A DNA stretch of 64,000 nucleotides from Dioscorea cayenensis subsp. rotundata (lineage: Eukaryota; Streptophyta; Magnoliopsida; Dioscoreales; Dioscoreaceae), in assembly GCF_009730915.1 (NCBI RefSeq), contig NC_052471.1:29422185-29486184 (forward strand), given 5' to 3'. Both the position numbers and the translations under genes were made by a program. The notes beneath the pieces were generated by a model, which was not told the origin of the DNA, ran no database searches, and was given only the letters and a program-made list of their open reading frames with translations. The stretch's first letter is position 1. Each line of letters opens with the position of its first letter. Below are positions 24,121 to 38,097 of the stretch, piece by piece.

Positions 24121-25813
24121 TTGTTGTCTCTATTTAGAATTGCATGCATCCACACTAGACTAAAAAAACATGAAAAGAGTGGTAAAGGAGCCTGAAAACA
24201 AAAAGGGATTTTTGGATGTGAAATTATCTTGACATGTATCAATGGTGAGGATTTGTGGTGGTTTCCACCAATTGTGTAGTGACACATCAGCATCTTATCC
24301 TTGCAATTTGGATAATGCCATCTCTCTTCAATGAGATGGTTTTTACATGTGGTTCAGGGGAAGTGAAGACTTTGGAATTTGTTTGAGTGGGGGAGGCTTT
24401 GTTTGGTTTTAGATATTCTGATGGTCTGTGTGAATTTGGATGGGAATAATTTCTAAAAAAATGTAAATTTGGATTAATTGCTTGGATATCCTTATAAAAG
24501 TGGGTAATTGTTAATATGCTTTTATAAAAATTATATTTATTGATATATATTTTCTCAAGATATATATATATATATAGTTCATATATGAGGATCAATCTTT
24601 TTATGGACATCTATGGACGTCTATTATTATCGATCGATTGAGTTTTGATCGTCATGCGATCATCGATCTCATCAACGTGATGTCGGTAGTTGGATCATTG
24701 ATAATTAGATGTCCATTGATTTTTTATCTATAGACATCCATAGAGGATATAAATTCATATATATATATATATAAAAGAGGGTAGTTATATGAGATAAAAA
24801 ACCGATTTAAGAATTTTATAGAAAGATGAGTTTCTCATTGATTTTGATTTGTATTTCTCTACTAACAGTATGAATAAAATTTGACCTATGGATCATGGTT
24901 GTACAAACAAATGACAATGTTTTATAAGGGTACAAATAAATATAAATTTTATAGTAACAATAAAAAATATTTTATATTTTTAGCAAGCACATAAAAAAAT
25001 AAAATAAAATTGTAGCATCTCAATTTTCACTTAAATCCAAATACACAAATCAATGCTGTTTATTTGTACTTTCCCGCATTAAATCCTATTTTGCACAGGA
25101 ATTTTGGAGAAATACACGTGGCTCTTGCAATGTGCAATCTTAATTGGAAGGATAAGGTTAATCTATGCCTCAGATAAGTTTTTTTTTTTCCGGAAATGAT
25201 TAGACCGCTAAAAAAAACAAATGATAAATTGCTTAAAAAAAAGAACATGTACAAATTTTGACAGAAATAAAAAAAATTATATATAGACTAAAATCACCCA
25301 AACACAATCACTATTTATACTCTCATAAATATATCCACTCACTCGTAATTCAAATTCTCAACACATAATTAATTACTTTTTATCACGTGTGATCCAGATA
25401 TTAATAGACCACTTAACTTTGTGATTCATATATACTAATAGACCACTTAACATTTGGTAAACTACAGTTTCTATTTGTAACGAAAAGGAAGATTAGTTAT
25501 CATGTAAAAGAAACAGAGAAGCAAAAGGGCCCTTGAAACAACATTACAAAGTCTAAAAACTGCAATCATTTGAACAAGTAATTGTTTTACAAATAGAAAT
25601 AATTATTGACAAACTCATAGAAACCCCCTCCTCTCCGGTACATGAACAAATCTCAAACCTCAGGACCCTCAAAAAAGAATACTCAAACTTCACTCTGAGA
25701 CAACTCAAACACTCATCATCCCATTTAGATGGGGCATCTAATGCACTATACAAAATACACTAATCAACACACACAAACCAGATTGCACTCGGATTAAAAA
25801 AAATACAGATACG
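24121..25813. other. Spacer with palindromic and SINE-like repeats
   Basis: Around 24575-24770 an AT-bounded segment has partly palindromic, repeated pieces (atggacatctatgg, agatgtccattg, agacatccatag), suggesting a degraded MITE. Around 25175-25440 a T-run followed by a B-box-like minus-strand sequence (reverse of 'gtaattcaaattctca') resembles the SINE at 8543. No gene is supported. The end near 25540-25813 is the probable CLASP 3' UTR. Confidence 0.4.
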
Positions 25814-28800
25814 TTAAGGGTTAGTATCAATAGGAGCTCCGGATCTTGCCTGAGAAATCCGGTTCGCATAGATGGTTACCAACCGGAGTTGTGTGCTATT
25901 GAGACCTTCCAAGTATGGTAAGAATGCCTTGCCGAGCATGATATAGATATCGACTAAACAGAACACAACAGTCTGTAGAAAAGAGAGAACTTTGAGATTC
26001 TATTTTATTGGAAGTACTGATGGAAACTAGGTTTAAATATAGCTAGACAATTTCTATCTCCAGTCAAATGCAGATAAATTTTGACAGAAATATCGTAACT
26101 GTTCTACTCATATAGACCACCATATTATTCAGACACTGGTAGCAAATGTACCCAATCAAAGAAGTTTCAATGTGTACCAATGTGTTGCTTGCTATGGTGG
26201 TGAAACAGGCAGACCTAAAAAATGGAAGGGTTCATTTCACTCATGACCACAAAAATTTTACATTTTATAACCCTGCGGCCACAAAAAAAAAAAAAAATTA
26301 TAATACAAAAACTACTTTAATTTTTCTCTAGTTGCACTTGATTTTTTAAAGCTATTTCCGGCGTCATGTCAGCAAACTCTCTGGAAAAAGTCTTAAAATA
26401 GGCCATTATAACTACAAGTATAACTGAGAGAAAAATAAAGTGTCTTTTGTGTTTAAAAAAATATTTGTGAGTGCAGGCGGCATTATAAAATGCAAATATT
26501 TATGGCCATGAATGAAATGAACCCCAAAAATGATATAATAGTGACTAAGGAGGACAAATGCAGGCGCAAAGAACATGAACGTTCTGTGTGAAGCTTGGGT
26601 TTTTGTCTCACTGTCTGTAAGAGTTAAACAATACAAAGCTGGTAAAAAGATGCTCGAGATTTGGAATGCTACTTACTGTGCTAGAGGTGGACCAAATTGG
26701 CTGGATAAGAAGACAGAATATGGAAACAAAGAATGAGTACACTCTGTATGAAGGTTGGGTTCGATGATACAACAACCCTAATAAACCTTGAAAAAGGTTG
26801 GTTCATGCCAGGTTAGCTATAGAGGTAAAACAAACATAAAGCATGAATAGCAGAGTGCAGCCTGAAATCAGGAGTATTTAAAGATGGACCAATTAAACAA
26901 GAAGAAGGTGGGAAAATGGCAGCAAAGAACAAGAGTATTCTATATGTGAAGGTTGAATTAGATGATACAACAGCATATGCTTAAATGTTCGAGAACATCC
27001 AAAGTATATAGAGTGCAAACCTTGCGGACATCTGGACTCTGGTTACGAAATGCATCAAAAAGTCCAGGAAGGAAAGAAGGCAATTGAGTCATCAATTCCT
27101 CTTGTGAAAGCCGTCCCACAAGCTGAACAAAAATAACAAGAGTGTCAACTTTAATGGGACACAAAGCAAAGAAAGATGTTATTAAACCAAAAAAAAAACC
27201 AATATTTTGCGACTGAGTCAAACACACTAACGTCAAAAACAAGAATCAAGGGAAAAATCAAAAATAAAACTTCATGGCAAAAGCAAGGAGCCCAAAGGAC
27301 TAGCTGAAGACCAGCAAATGCGCACAAAATTGATGCATTAGATTTTGTTGCTCAAAGGGAACTGAATTGCTTAATTGGCACAACCACCAATGATTGTTCA
27401 ACAAACAGAAAAGACATGGTAGAAAAGTAGAGAATACAAATTGTCAAGAAAAGGTCGACCAGGATAACAGTAAAAGAAATTGCAAGTATTCTAAGAGTTA
27501 CCTTGGTTAAACAATTGATGCATATAACAAGGGTTTTCTCATCATCACTGACCAATAAAGGGACAACAACCTGTTGCAAACAAAGGATATATATAAGCAA
27601 GGAAATTCTCAAGAAGAATAAATCTGTCAAGCAATGCCTTCAAGCACACACCGTAAGACATCTAAATGGATCATACTGAGCTAATATTTTTGTTAAGCAG
27701 CTGTGTGCTTCATTGGAAACCTGCAAAAAATATGAATCAAATGACAAAGAGTTACATTAAATTTGACAAGCAATTCTAGGAGGTTTAAGCAAAGCATAGT
27801 ACCTTAGCCACCGGATCCTTAGTTGCATGAAGCAATTTTTCCACAACTATCTCAACAGAATCTTCCATAGCCAATTTCTGCAGATGATAATAAAGGATTC
27901 ATGACCACAATTTCATTGAATTAGTACAAACATAAAGCATAGGCAAAACAAAAAGAAAAAAAGAAAACCAAACACAATCAGAACAAACCTGATTATTCAG
28001 CATTTCACCTATCAAAGAAAGAGAAAGCTCCCTTGTGGATGAATTAGGATCATCCAAAACTTCAAGCACGGTGGTTAAGATCTGGTTGAAGTACTGTAGA
28101 CAAAGAATAAGTTACCAAAGTATTGGAACTCATGACCTACTCAGAAAGTAAATTTGCATAAAACACACAAACAAGAAAACCATTCAGCAAAGCAGATGAT
28201 TAAGTCACGCTTAGAGATTAGACCCCATCAAACATTTTTACAACAGTTCATAACTATGCAAGAGGGATTAATGCAACCAATTACCAAAAAAGAATAGAAA
28301 CATATCTTTCATGCTCTTTACTCCAAAAAAATTTTCAAAAGCAATAAATTTTAGAGCGATTTGAAGCAAGGAGTGTAAAACACAATAGACCATGATTACA
28401 GAATTACAAGATTTTGATAACTTATCTATGAGTTTCACGAAATCAACTTTAAACCAAAATTGTCTGAATTCTTGTATATAAAACTTCTCTGAAACCGTTA
28501 TCTTATCAAACATTGAAAAAAATTACCAATTCAACTGCATGAGAAGTGCCATTGGCTTATCCATACTAATTACCTTGGTCCAGACAGAATGATCATTGCC
28601 CAAAGAAGCCTTAACCAATTGCTGCAGTGCTTCGTGTTTCATAGAACTTGAATTCTCGTCATTCCCATTACAAATCTAGAAAAGCATAAAAGCAAAAAAT
28701 ATTATTAACTGTCAAGGTTAAATATACAAATCAGATGATTGAAAATATCTTTAGTAATACTCTCAATTGAAAAGCACGCTGACACTTAACTTGATGAAGC

Positions 28801-31800
28801 AATTGAGGAATGCTAGGTCCATTATCTGCAAAGGTGTGCATCTTTGTTGAAAGGAGATTCTCTTGGTTGAGCTCTGTGCTTTGAATAGCATTGCCATCGA
28901 CGGTTCCAAGAGCTTTCTGCGCATCACTGTTTAACAGTATACCAATATCCAGACGAGGAGTTGTTGAAGGGCTCTCAACTCCCAAGCTTTGATCAGCCTT
29001 TTCTGGATGGTTAATCCACAATCCAGTGTTCTCCACAGTGATGCCTGTGTTGAATTTTAGATCTTTGATTTTGGGACCAATAACTTCAGAGTCAGAGCTG
29101 GGCTCCAAGTTTTGATGAAAAAGTTGTGCAGCGTCATCTGAAGCTGCCTGAACAATAGAACCAGTAATTTGTGTGGATTCTTGCATTGAATTCCACTTCC
29201 TCCCACCTTCGCTATCAACCGAACCGGCAGAATATCTTCCAAAAGAGTGGCCTTTTTTGGGCATTCCAGCATATCCATCATCTGAAGAGGTTCCCACAAC
29301 ATCTGATTGGTCATAGAAAGATTTGGAACGCTGTTTCTCTTTTTTGTTTTGAAGGAAATTGACTAAATCAACCTCTATCCGTGGGGTATACTGTTTAAGC
29401 GCACGTCTCAAGGAATTCTGCTCTTCAACTGAGAGGCTGAGAATAAAGTTCAACACTGATGCCGAATCAAAATGTGAATAAACTGATATGATACCAGTGA
29501 TAGCTGCCTCTTTCAATTTGGTATTTTTGTCGTTTACCAATGGTGCTAACTTTGCAAGCCACAGCTTAAGAAAACCAGTATTGATGTAACTTTCGGAATT
29601 CATTGCATGCTTGTTGAAAGAGTTGTTTGCAAACTCGATGACAGCTAGTTTTGCTTTTGGAGACCTTTGTTCATCCAGCGAACGGAGAAGAGCAGGTAGC
29701 AGGGATTCAATACCATAAGTCTTACCGACAATATCCAGTGTCGTTGAGCATGGTTGCCTAACTAGTTCTTTAGGGTCAATTAATCTGGAAAAGACATGTG
29801 GAAGGATCCTTTCAAGATAACTCTCAAAAGGTTTTCTGCAAGATGGGATAATCTCTGCAAGTGTTGAAAGAGCTGCCTGTGCAACCTTGTGATGAGGATC
29901 ATCCAAATGTTGAAAAAACAATTTCATGACCTTCTCAAAACTCTGGGTGATTTCTTGAATACCTTTCGGACCTTGCTGTATCAAGGTACGGATATAATTA
30001 AATGCAGACACCCTAGCTATCCAATCTGAACTTGGACTCAAGCCCTCAGTAAGTGCATCATTGAGAGATGCTGGGCCATCCATATAACTAGCCATATCAT
30101 TCAGTGCAAGTTGGCTATCATCAAAGCTAGTTCTACTACTTCCAGAAGGACGGCTTGTAACTTGCTTTCTTAGTGGCCTTTGAAAGTTAGGAATATAACT
30201 ATTATGCAAATCCCGGTAGCCAGCATCTCTATATGGCGTATCCAAATATTGCTTTTCAGCTTGAAAATTGGTAAACCTTCTCGCATATCTGACATCATTA
30301 TGATCTTCAAAAGCACCTCCTTCTTGCAGCCGTTCAGAAGACCTTCTACCAGGGTATGGTAATGACAGAGCTGACAAGGAATCAGCTGAATGACTGAGAT
30401 AAGATAACTTGTTCGGCTCTCTTGAGGCTTGAATCTGAGATGAGACAAGATCAGTCGAAAAACCACCATTTCTTAGACTCCCTCTTGCGTTATTAGCTAA
30501 ATTTGTATCAGCGCTTTGTAATAGCAGATGATTTGTAGCAGGCACAGCAGATGGGAAAGGTGGATCTCGAGAAGATGGCGGATCAACCCCTGCACTAGGA
30601 GCAAAATAACAAAGAAAGAAGTATTAGCCCTTCATACATGTCCACATGATGCGAAATAATATAAATCAAGTGCAGCAGCATGAGAGCAAAGTGAAACAGT
30701 TAACAAGATAATAAATCTGAAAGCATTATTAAGCTTTGCAAATTAATGCTATAATAGGGTAACTTATTGAATACCTAGATCCAGACTGCTTGAACGTACA
30801 ACTGTAGAATTTTGCTTGTCAGAGAGGTTTACACCTCTCAACAAACTTTCGATTGCTGAAACCTTCTGCTTGCTTGCATTGAGCACACTCTCAAGGCTTC
30901 TTTCAGAACCTTTACCAAGTGGTTTGTTTTGTGATAAAAGCAGATTGCTAGCAGAAATAGATGACCCTGAGAACGTACTTGTACTCTTGTCCATTGCAAC
31001 AATAGCAGATGTTCCATACCCAGGAAGACTCGGAGTAGCTCCATGTGATTGAGCACGGGATAGCTGCACCCCTCTATCACGAAGTGAAGGAGAAGCATAT
31101 CTTTTGTGCACACCTCCATCTTCATCATTTATCACCTTCAAAGAAATCCATAAAACTTAAATCAAATTTAGCTCAATGATGTGAAAACTATCAAATAAAT
31201 AAATAAAATCATGTACCCTTTGAATGACAGGATCAAAGGATAAGAAAAGACGACGAGAACGCTCAGGCCAAGTTTTTGTGAACAACCGGTAGCATGCCCG
31301 TGCAGTTGAACGCACCTTTGAAATTCCAGTAAGTCAGTGCTTAAGTTAGCAGGATCAAGCGGTTTAATGGAACAATGTCACTGAATTGAATCCTAGATAC
31401 AGTAATAAACCAAATATTGTAGCTTCTCATCTCAAAATAGATGCAACACTGAGAGAAGAGTATGATGTGATGAAAAAACAAATGACCCATCATTGACTGC
31501 ATAAGAGATTTTCTTTGAGTGTTATACAATCCAGATCACTGTGTAAATTTTGGTCCGTGAAAATAGGTGTATGTCAATTTCCAAAAACCATTGCTAGCAA
31601 GATGGGAAGATTTCAGCAAATAGTTTCTCCACGAACCCCTTCTAATCTCATAGAAACTTCATTCAAATTTACCAGCTTCCAGTCCAATGCAGAGTTAAAA
31701 CAACTCAAAAAGTCAAAACCCATATCAAACATTATCAAGATCTCCCCATATACAGATGTTGACCTTGCCAAAATTAACTGATGGCATGATACATAACCTT

Positions 31801-34800
31801 GGTCCTTCCATTAATCACTTTGCTAATCATGGTAAATCCAAAAACACACAATGAAACACATATAAAAACAAAGTATAGCCCATGTCAATCCATTTGCAAG
31901 TCAGTCTATTAATCTATAATAATTTCAAAAGTGAATGCAAGAAAAAATTTGCAATATTTGATTATAATAGATGGCTTCGGTAATCAGGTTTTCTATTGCA
32001 TCCAACACCCAGAATGAGCAACAACAATGAAGAAAGACAAAAGACAAAGCCAACATCTTTCAGTGAATGATTTGTTCTGTACCACATATCTGTACTTCTA
32101 GATGTGTAACTCTGTGATCTAAAGATCATAGTGCATGACATCTTGCCACTTACCTCACTCATTGCATCTGCAACACAACACTTAATAAGATCTTCATAAA
32201 GATCAGCCGATCGCTGAATTTCTGGAGCATCAGCCCAATACTCCAGTATCAGCAGTGCATATTCACAACATCTGCATACCATTTAACAAATCAATGTAAA
32301 AAAGTACCAACAACCAGGAAAGAGATTATCCTGTAAGAAATACTGCTACCTGGCACGAAGAATTGCACTCCTATCATTTTTAGCAGAATCAGCTATCCGA
32401 GGAAGAACTCGTGCGACCTTGCAGTTTCGGAGCATCTGAAGAAATACATGTTAATAGAAGGCATAAATACAAGAATCCTTGTAAGTTAGGAAAAAAGTTC
32501 TGCATGTCAAATACTGTTTTTATGCAGTTGTCCGCAGACTCCGCAATCACAAGAACAGTTATCACAACAAGTTTAAACAGAACCTGGGAAAAAAGGAAGT
32601 GTACCATCAATAGTAATTCAAACAAATAAGCAAATAAAATTACATAACAACAAAAGATTTTACCGGAATAAACATCTCAGCACAAGCCTCAAAATCACCC
32701 AAAAGTTCCTTTGATAATAAGTTCAACAAATGGCAAGCCTGACAAACAGAAAAAGAAAATGAGAGGGCACAAATCAACATACAGCTTGAGGTTAAACAAA
32801 CCTTAAAAAAAAAAACAATCTGTAGCATATAACCTCAGTTCTCAATTGTCCAAAATTCATATTGTCAAAGTTGAACAACCCTTATAATCCAAATATATAG
32901 AAGCTATATCTAAATTCCATCTGAACATGAGCAGAGATTCTTTTTGATTGGGGACAACATGACAAAAGGATCCTGTCCTTTGGTTAACATATAGACTTTA
33001 AAAAAAAGAGAAAAGCATACCTGTTTCACAACGCTAGAACGTCGATCAGATAGCTGAGTGCTCAATGGGGGAACAAGTTGCTTCAATAGCATAGGAAATG
33101 ACGGATAATCAGCTGCACCTGATAGAAAATTGATTGGAAGATTATATTAGGTTCTGATGTACAACCATAACAGAGAAGTTTCCAAATTTCATCTATTGAC
33201 CGCACGAAAATAGGAGATACAAAAATATCTGTCTGGCTGGTCTGCAATCCCTGAATAGGACATGCTTCATATTTTTTAAAATTTATAAAGCATAGCCATT
33301 ACATAACTGAACAAAGTCATTAAAGCCTGTCAATTGATCAAGATCAACCACCCTACAATCAAATTAAAAAAGGGCATGTCTGAGACTAAACCAAGACAAT
33401 TAGAACCTTAGCTACTCCGGTTGTTGTTTCATAGCAATCCTTGAAGGAAGCATAATCTAAAAACCAACATCAACAAATTAGCACGCTCAATGACTTGGAG
33501 CATGAAACAAAATGAAGGGGAGAAAAAAAGCAAAGGCAAGCAAAAGCTAATAAATTAGTAAAGAAACATTAACAAATTTGAATATATTTCCCAATGCCAA
33601 TGATAAACCACAAAAGAGAAGTCACTTCTGTACATGAATATGCATGAGTTTTAAGAAAGAATTGATTTGACCTCCAAACACCAGGCCTTCAACTCTTTGC
33701 ATTGCAGCTATTCGGAGAGACCAGTCTTTCTCTGGTACTAAAGTAGATGCAATTCTCTCAAATTCCCTGATCAATTCCTTCTCTGAAAAGACTTTGATAG
33801 GATCCACCGGCTTTTCAGTAACATCACTCTCTCCTGATACATAATAAACTAATCAACAGGAGATAAAAGATATCCAAAAGCTTAATTAACATATAAACCA
33901 AGCTAAAAGTTTAATGGCAAGCTATAACAAAATTCTATGGTGGTAAAGGAAATTAACAAACCATTAAACTAGATCAATGCATGCGAACTATCAAATGCAA
34001 ATTTGTCTGAGAATAACCCGTAGTTATAGGCAGCTTCTTCACAGCAAGAGAGCAACTTTGTAAGAAGTTCAAGAATTATACATGAAAACTTATTCAGTTA
34101 AAATCCACAAGCGAGAGTGGGTTAAAAGCACATAACAAATACATACTAAGACGCATGGTGAAATTTATCAACCAATGCTTGAAAAAGGTTTAACACAACT
34201 GGAAATCCGCACATAAAAAAGCAGTGAAATAAATTGAAGCGTATTTTAAATGGAATCAAGAGGCAAGCAAGTTGCTTTAGAATTGAAAGCTCTACAGCAT
34301 TTTAAACTTCAAAGAAATGGCAACAAATTTCTGAAAATAATAAAAAGAAACTAAAATGAAAAGCAAGCATATAGTTTTTACAATGAACCCTACATATAAA
34401 ACTAGAACATGATACCAAAAAGAAGCATTTCAATAAAACTTTATGCGAAGTATGAACTAGCATACTCTTCAAAACATACATTAAGTGGCGAAAAAGGGCT
34501 TTTGTAAGTACAAAATAGATGTAGCGTACGTGAACATGGAACATGGAAATCCAGGATACAAAGAGATTGGTTTCAGTAGTGACTTGCTAAATGATCCTTT
34601 ATGACAGATATTCTTTTACAAGGAAGGTTATAGGCCACATGAAACTGCAAGATCTCGTCCTCTTCATTTATGACAATTCAAGAATAGAAATAAGCTGAAC
34701 CAGAAGCCATTGTATACTTGTATGTTGTATGCCTTTATACTACGGCTTAAGTCAAATATTAGGACCTTCACATGGCAATAAAAATGTCTGAGACAATAAT

Positions 34801-37693
34801 TAAAGCAAGATTGCCAACTTTTTATTTTGGGAGGCTAAGAATCATATAACGTCATGAACCAATCACCCACGACCACATCCAATATTTCGCATTTGAACCA
34901 CAATGACGTTGGAGACAAATAGTAATTCTGACCTCCAGAGAACAAGGTTTCCCTTGGTGTGCTCTTCGCTTTGGGGCTGCTTCTTTTCTGACTAAAATTG
35001 AATGATTTTGCTTCAGCAGATGCAAAACGGCTTCCAAGTCCATCTGATTGGCGAGCCTTTGGTTCTATTTTCTCTAGCCTGGCATCTATCTCTTTCATCT
35101 GCAGTTATAAGTAGCAAATGTTTTCCCATTTCTGGTCAATTAATCCTCCAATACTTTTCAGAAGGCTGTTTTGACATGAAAAATGTGCAAAGAGTAGATC
35201 ATAACCATTGATGAAGGAAGATGATGGCGCTGGAGTTCTTCCCGCAATTGAGATCCAACATGTGTGTACAACTCCTACTTGTAAGAAGAATCGAGAATTT
35301 TGTTAAGTCAGTCATGTTCACTGATGTTCTCAATTAGCTATATTGAAGAAAGAATCAGCCAGATAGCATGAATATACATAACACACAACCCCAACAACAA
35401 TGTGAGAAACAATTGTACCCTAGATAAAGAATTATGGACAAGGATAAAAAACATAAAACTAGACAAAGAAATTCCATTTTGACAGTTCTTCACCAATCTA
35501 TAAGGAAATTCAAATATATCCAGTTATATTTGTAATACGCCTCCACTGATCAAGAATGTATCACTTGTAGCACCAACCTCTAGATTAGATTCCAAGTGTG
35601 CTTGCTTGCTCAAAAAAAAAATGGCATCACCTGTACATTGATTGCCTGAATTGCTTTAAAATAGGCATTATCCCCATAAAATGGTAGTTGAGATCAGTAA
35701 CCACGTTCCACATCAGATGGTGTTGCTCAACAGGAAGAATGTTGAGAAATAAAAAAATCACGTTACTTCATGGCATAGCACCAAAATTTCTAAGGCAGGG
35801 ACATTGGCAGGACAGGTAATTATCATGCCCTCGAATTTTTCTATGTTGGGCATTTTACAACGCAGAAGGGAATCAATTCCAGTATCTCTAAACAGATAGG
35901 AGACTACAAATCTTACCTTCTTAAAACCTGACCGCAGAATTTCATGACTAGGAATTTGCTTCATGTCCAACCACCTCATATTGATCAACAATGTAGATAG
36001 TTCTCTTCACCAAAGGCAAAACACAAAAGATAGATGCAATTGGACAAAAGAAAAAGGCATGATGAGGCAAACTCTCCTTCTCAGAAAACTATATCTTTCA
36101 CTTTAATGGGAGATACTGCAAGTGTTATGTGTGAGTGAGCACTTAATTTGTTAAAAATTGTTAAAAAAATACAATGTTTTATCTTGATGTCAAATACATC
36201 TTTGACAACCTTGAAAAAGAAGACATCTATAAGACAGCATCTTTCGGTCTTATTCTGAAAGCCCCATATGTTTTATAAATTGCTAAATTGAACGGCATAC
36301 TTAACATGCCTGATTAAACCAATGTAGAATTAATAATGTTCTTGGAAAACAATATCTTGGGGTGATTGCCATTGCTCATGTATTAACTTGAGTTACTGCC
36401 GTAGCTTAACCAATATCAAGAAGTCACCAATAAGTATTCCAGAAGGAAATATCTACATTAGCCCAAGTTGGTTAAATCACCCAACTCAATATAAATCATT
36501 GATCTAGAATTATGAGCTCAATAGGAGACATGAAGTACTCAAAACCAAAAGCCTTTCCACTAGGTAATTCCCACAATATCCTCTCAAATTATCATCCAGA
36601 TTATTTACAAGGGTTGAATACAAAAAAATACAGAAATATACATATCTGATTTTTCTAATGTTTGTGGAAGGGCAAACTCTAGGCAGTAAATAATCCGTGT
36701 CCAAGCCACAAATTAGTAAACCACCAGGATAATTAAAGGTGATTCCTAACCACCAAGAAGGTTAAGGTAATACTAATAATAAAATGAGAATATGGAATGG
36801 AGGTTTTAGCATTTGAATAACAGAACTAATGCTTAAAAAAATGAAACTAACCTCAAGGCATGTAGTTGCAGCTTCTCTTACACTATTGTTTGAGTCATTT
36901 AACAACTGCAAAACCTGACAAAAGAAAAATCGAGTTCCAAAACCATAACCTCACCAAAATCTAGTACTCTAAACAGCACAAGTAAGGTCAATAAAAAAAT
37001 AGCACCGTCCACATACAGGAGGTAGTAAAACCCTCTGCAGTGTGGGCTCTGTCGAAGCAAACAGGCCAACAGCAGTCGCAACAGTACGAGCAAACTCTTC
37101 CCGAACTCTCCAGCTCTTGTGAGTCCAAGCATAACTCCCAGCCCTTTCAACAATAATGGTTGGGGAGGAGACCTAGAAATAACACCACGAAAGATTAGCA
37201 CCATTTTGCTTCTCAGTCAATACAGCATAAATTCATACATTGAACAATCAAAGAGCATGAATCAGAACCACCATAAAAAAAAAAAAAAAAAAAAAATCCA
37301 TCTAAACAAAAACGGAAATTCAAACACTAAAACAAACAAACCCAGAGAATTCACACTGACCTCCATGAGAGTGATGAGAAGCTGGCGAGCAGCATCCCTA
37401 ACAGGCTGCTTCCCATCCCCAAGCCTCTCAACGACAGCAGGCACAAGCGCGTTGAGATGAAGCTTAAGGTGTTCACCAGCAAGCACAGCAGCAGACGACA
37501 ACGCCTGAAGACCGCCCTGAGAGACCCGAAAGTTGTTATCCTTGAGGAGATCCATGCAACAATCGACAAGGGCGGTGACATCGGAGGCCGAGAGGGTTTT
37601 CCGGGAGGTTTCGAGGTAGTGGTGAAGCCGCTCGACACCAGCCATGCGTTCCTTGGTGTCCTTGGCCCGCGCCATCTCCAGCACCTCCTCCAT
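25814..37693 (-). CDS. CLASP: CLASP, microtubule-associated TOG/HEAT-repeat protein, complete
   Basis: Exons (minus): 37361-37693, 37017-37172, 36852-36914, 35206-35274, 34933-35098, 33672-33833, 33021-33118, 32664-32738, 32515-32583, 32350-32435, 32154-32271, 31217-31315, 30775-31135, 28791-30589, 28574-28675, 27989-28093, 27803-27877, 27652-27720, 27502-27570, 27021-27122, 25814-25972. All borders are GT-AG, phases agree, and the total is 4335 bp for 1444 aa, matching the family length. The start is MEEVLEMARAKDTKERM. TOG-type HEAT repeats occupy about residues 1-230 and 290-520 (the CLASP_N part includes EKDWSLRIAAMQRVEG). A Ser-rich linker with QSHGATPSLPG follows, then another TOG after SDWIARVSAFNYIRTL and a C-terminal HEAT region. 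Plant CLASP stabilises cortical microtubules, lets them turn sharp cell edges, and links them to endosomal sorting. No frame break was found. Confidence 0.96.
26225..26528. repeat. Long foldback (inverted repeat) in the last CLASP intron
   Basis: Arms of about 115 bp at 26225-26340 and 26415-26528 are inverted relative to each other, with a loop of about 74 bp. Matching blocks include ggttcatttcactcatg against the reverse of catgaatgaaatgaacc, and cattttataa...gcggcc against the reverse of ggcggcattataaaatg. Similarity is good but not perfect. It could be a MITE or a hairpin source of small RNA. Confidence 0.7.
26530..26975. repeat. Three direct repeats of roughly 190 bp spacing in the same CLASP intron
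   Basis: Related segments at about 26545-26640, 26680-26790 and 26880-26975 share 'caaagaa(c/t)', a following 'tctgt/tctat..tgaaggttg' and 'gatgatacaaca'. The first copy is the most diverged. Confidence 0.55.
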
Positions 37694-37784
37694 TGGGGGG
37701 AGATGGTTGGGATTTCTAGGGTTAGGGTTTCAGATCGGGATCGGATCTGAGGGAATTGGGAGAGAAACGGAGAGATCGGTGGGT

Positions 37785-37796
<12 letters not shown>

Positions 37797-37815
<19 letters not shown>

Positions 37816-37871
37816 TTTCTTGAGGAGTTGAGAGAGTGCGTTTCGAAGGAGAGAGAGAGAGAGAGAGAGAT
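37797..37871 (-). repeat. (GA)n tracts in the CLASP 5' leader
   Basis: Two GA-repeat blocks on the plus strand (CT on the coding strand) lie about 105-180 bp upstream of the CLASP ATG. CT-rich leaders are common near plant transcription starts. No TATA box was identified. Confidence 0.6.
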
Positions 37872-37904
37872 GTATGTGAGGGTGTGGGTTGTCGGCTAAA
37901 GAGC

Positions 37905-38061
37905 CCTTGGAATTCGGTTTAATTGCGAGAATGCCACTGAGTTTTTGAAGGGTGGGATTGGGATTAGCCATTGGTTTTGGGTTTAATTGCGATAATGCCA
38001 TTCATTGGGGAAGAAGGATGAGGATTAGAACCGTTGGTTTGATTTTAAATTATGAGAATGG

Positions 38062-38097
<36 letters not shown>

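Noticed and set aside
37351..38001. 216-aa minus-strand ORF overlapping CLASP exon 1
   Set aside because: Out-of-frame shadow of CLASP exon 1 plus GA repeats and minisatellite; no family features.
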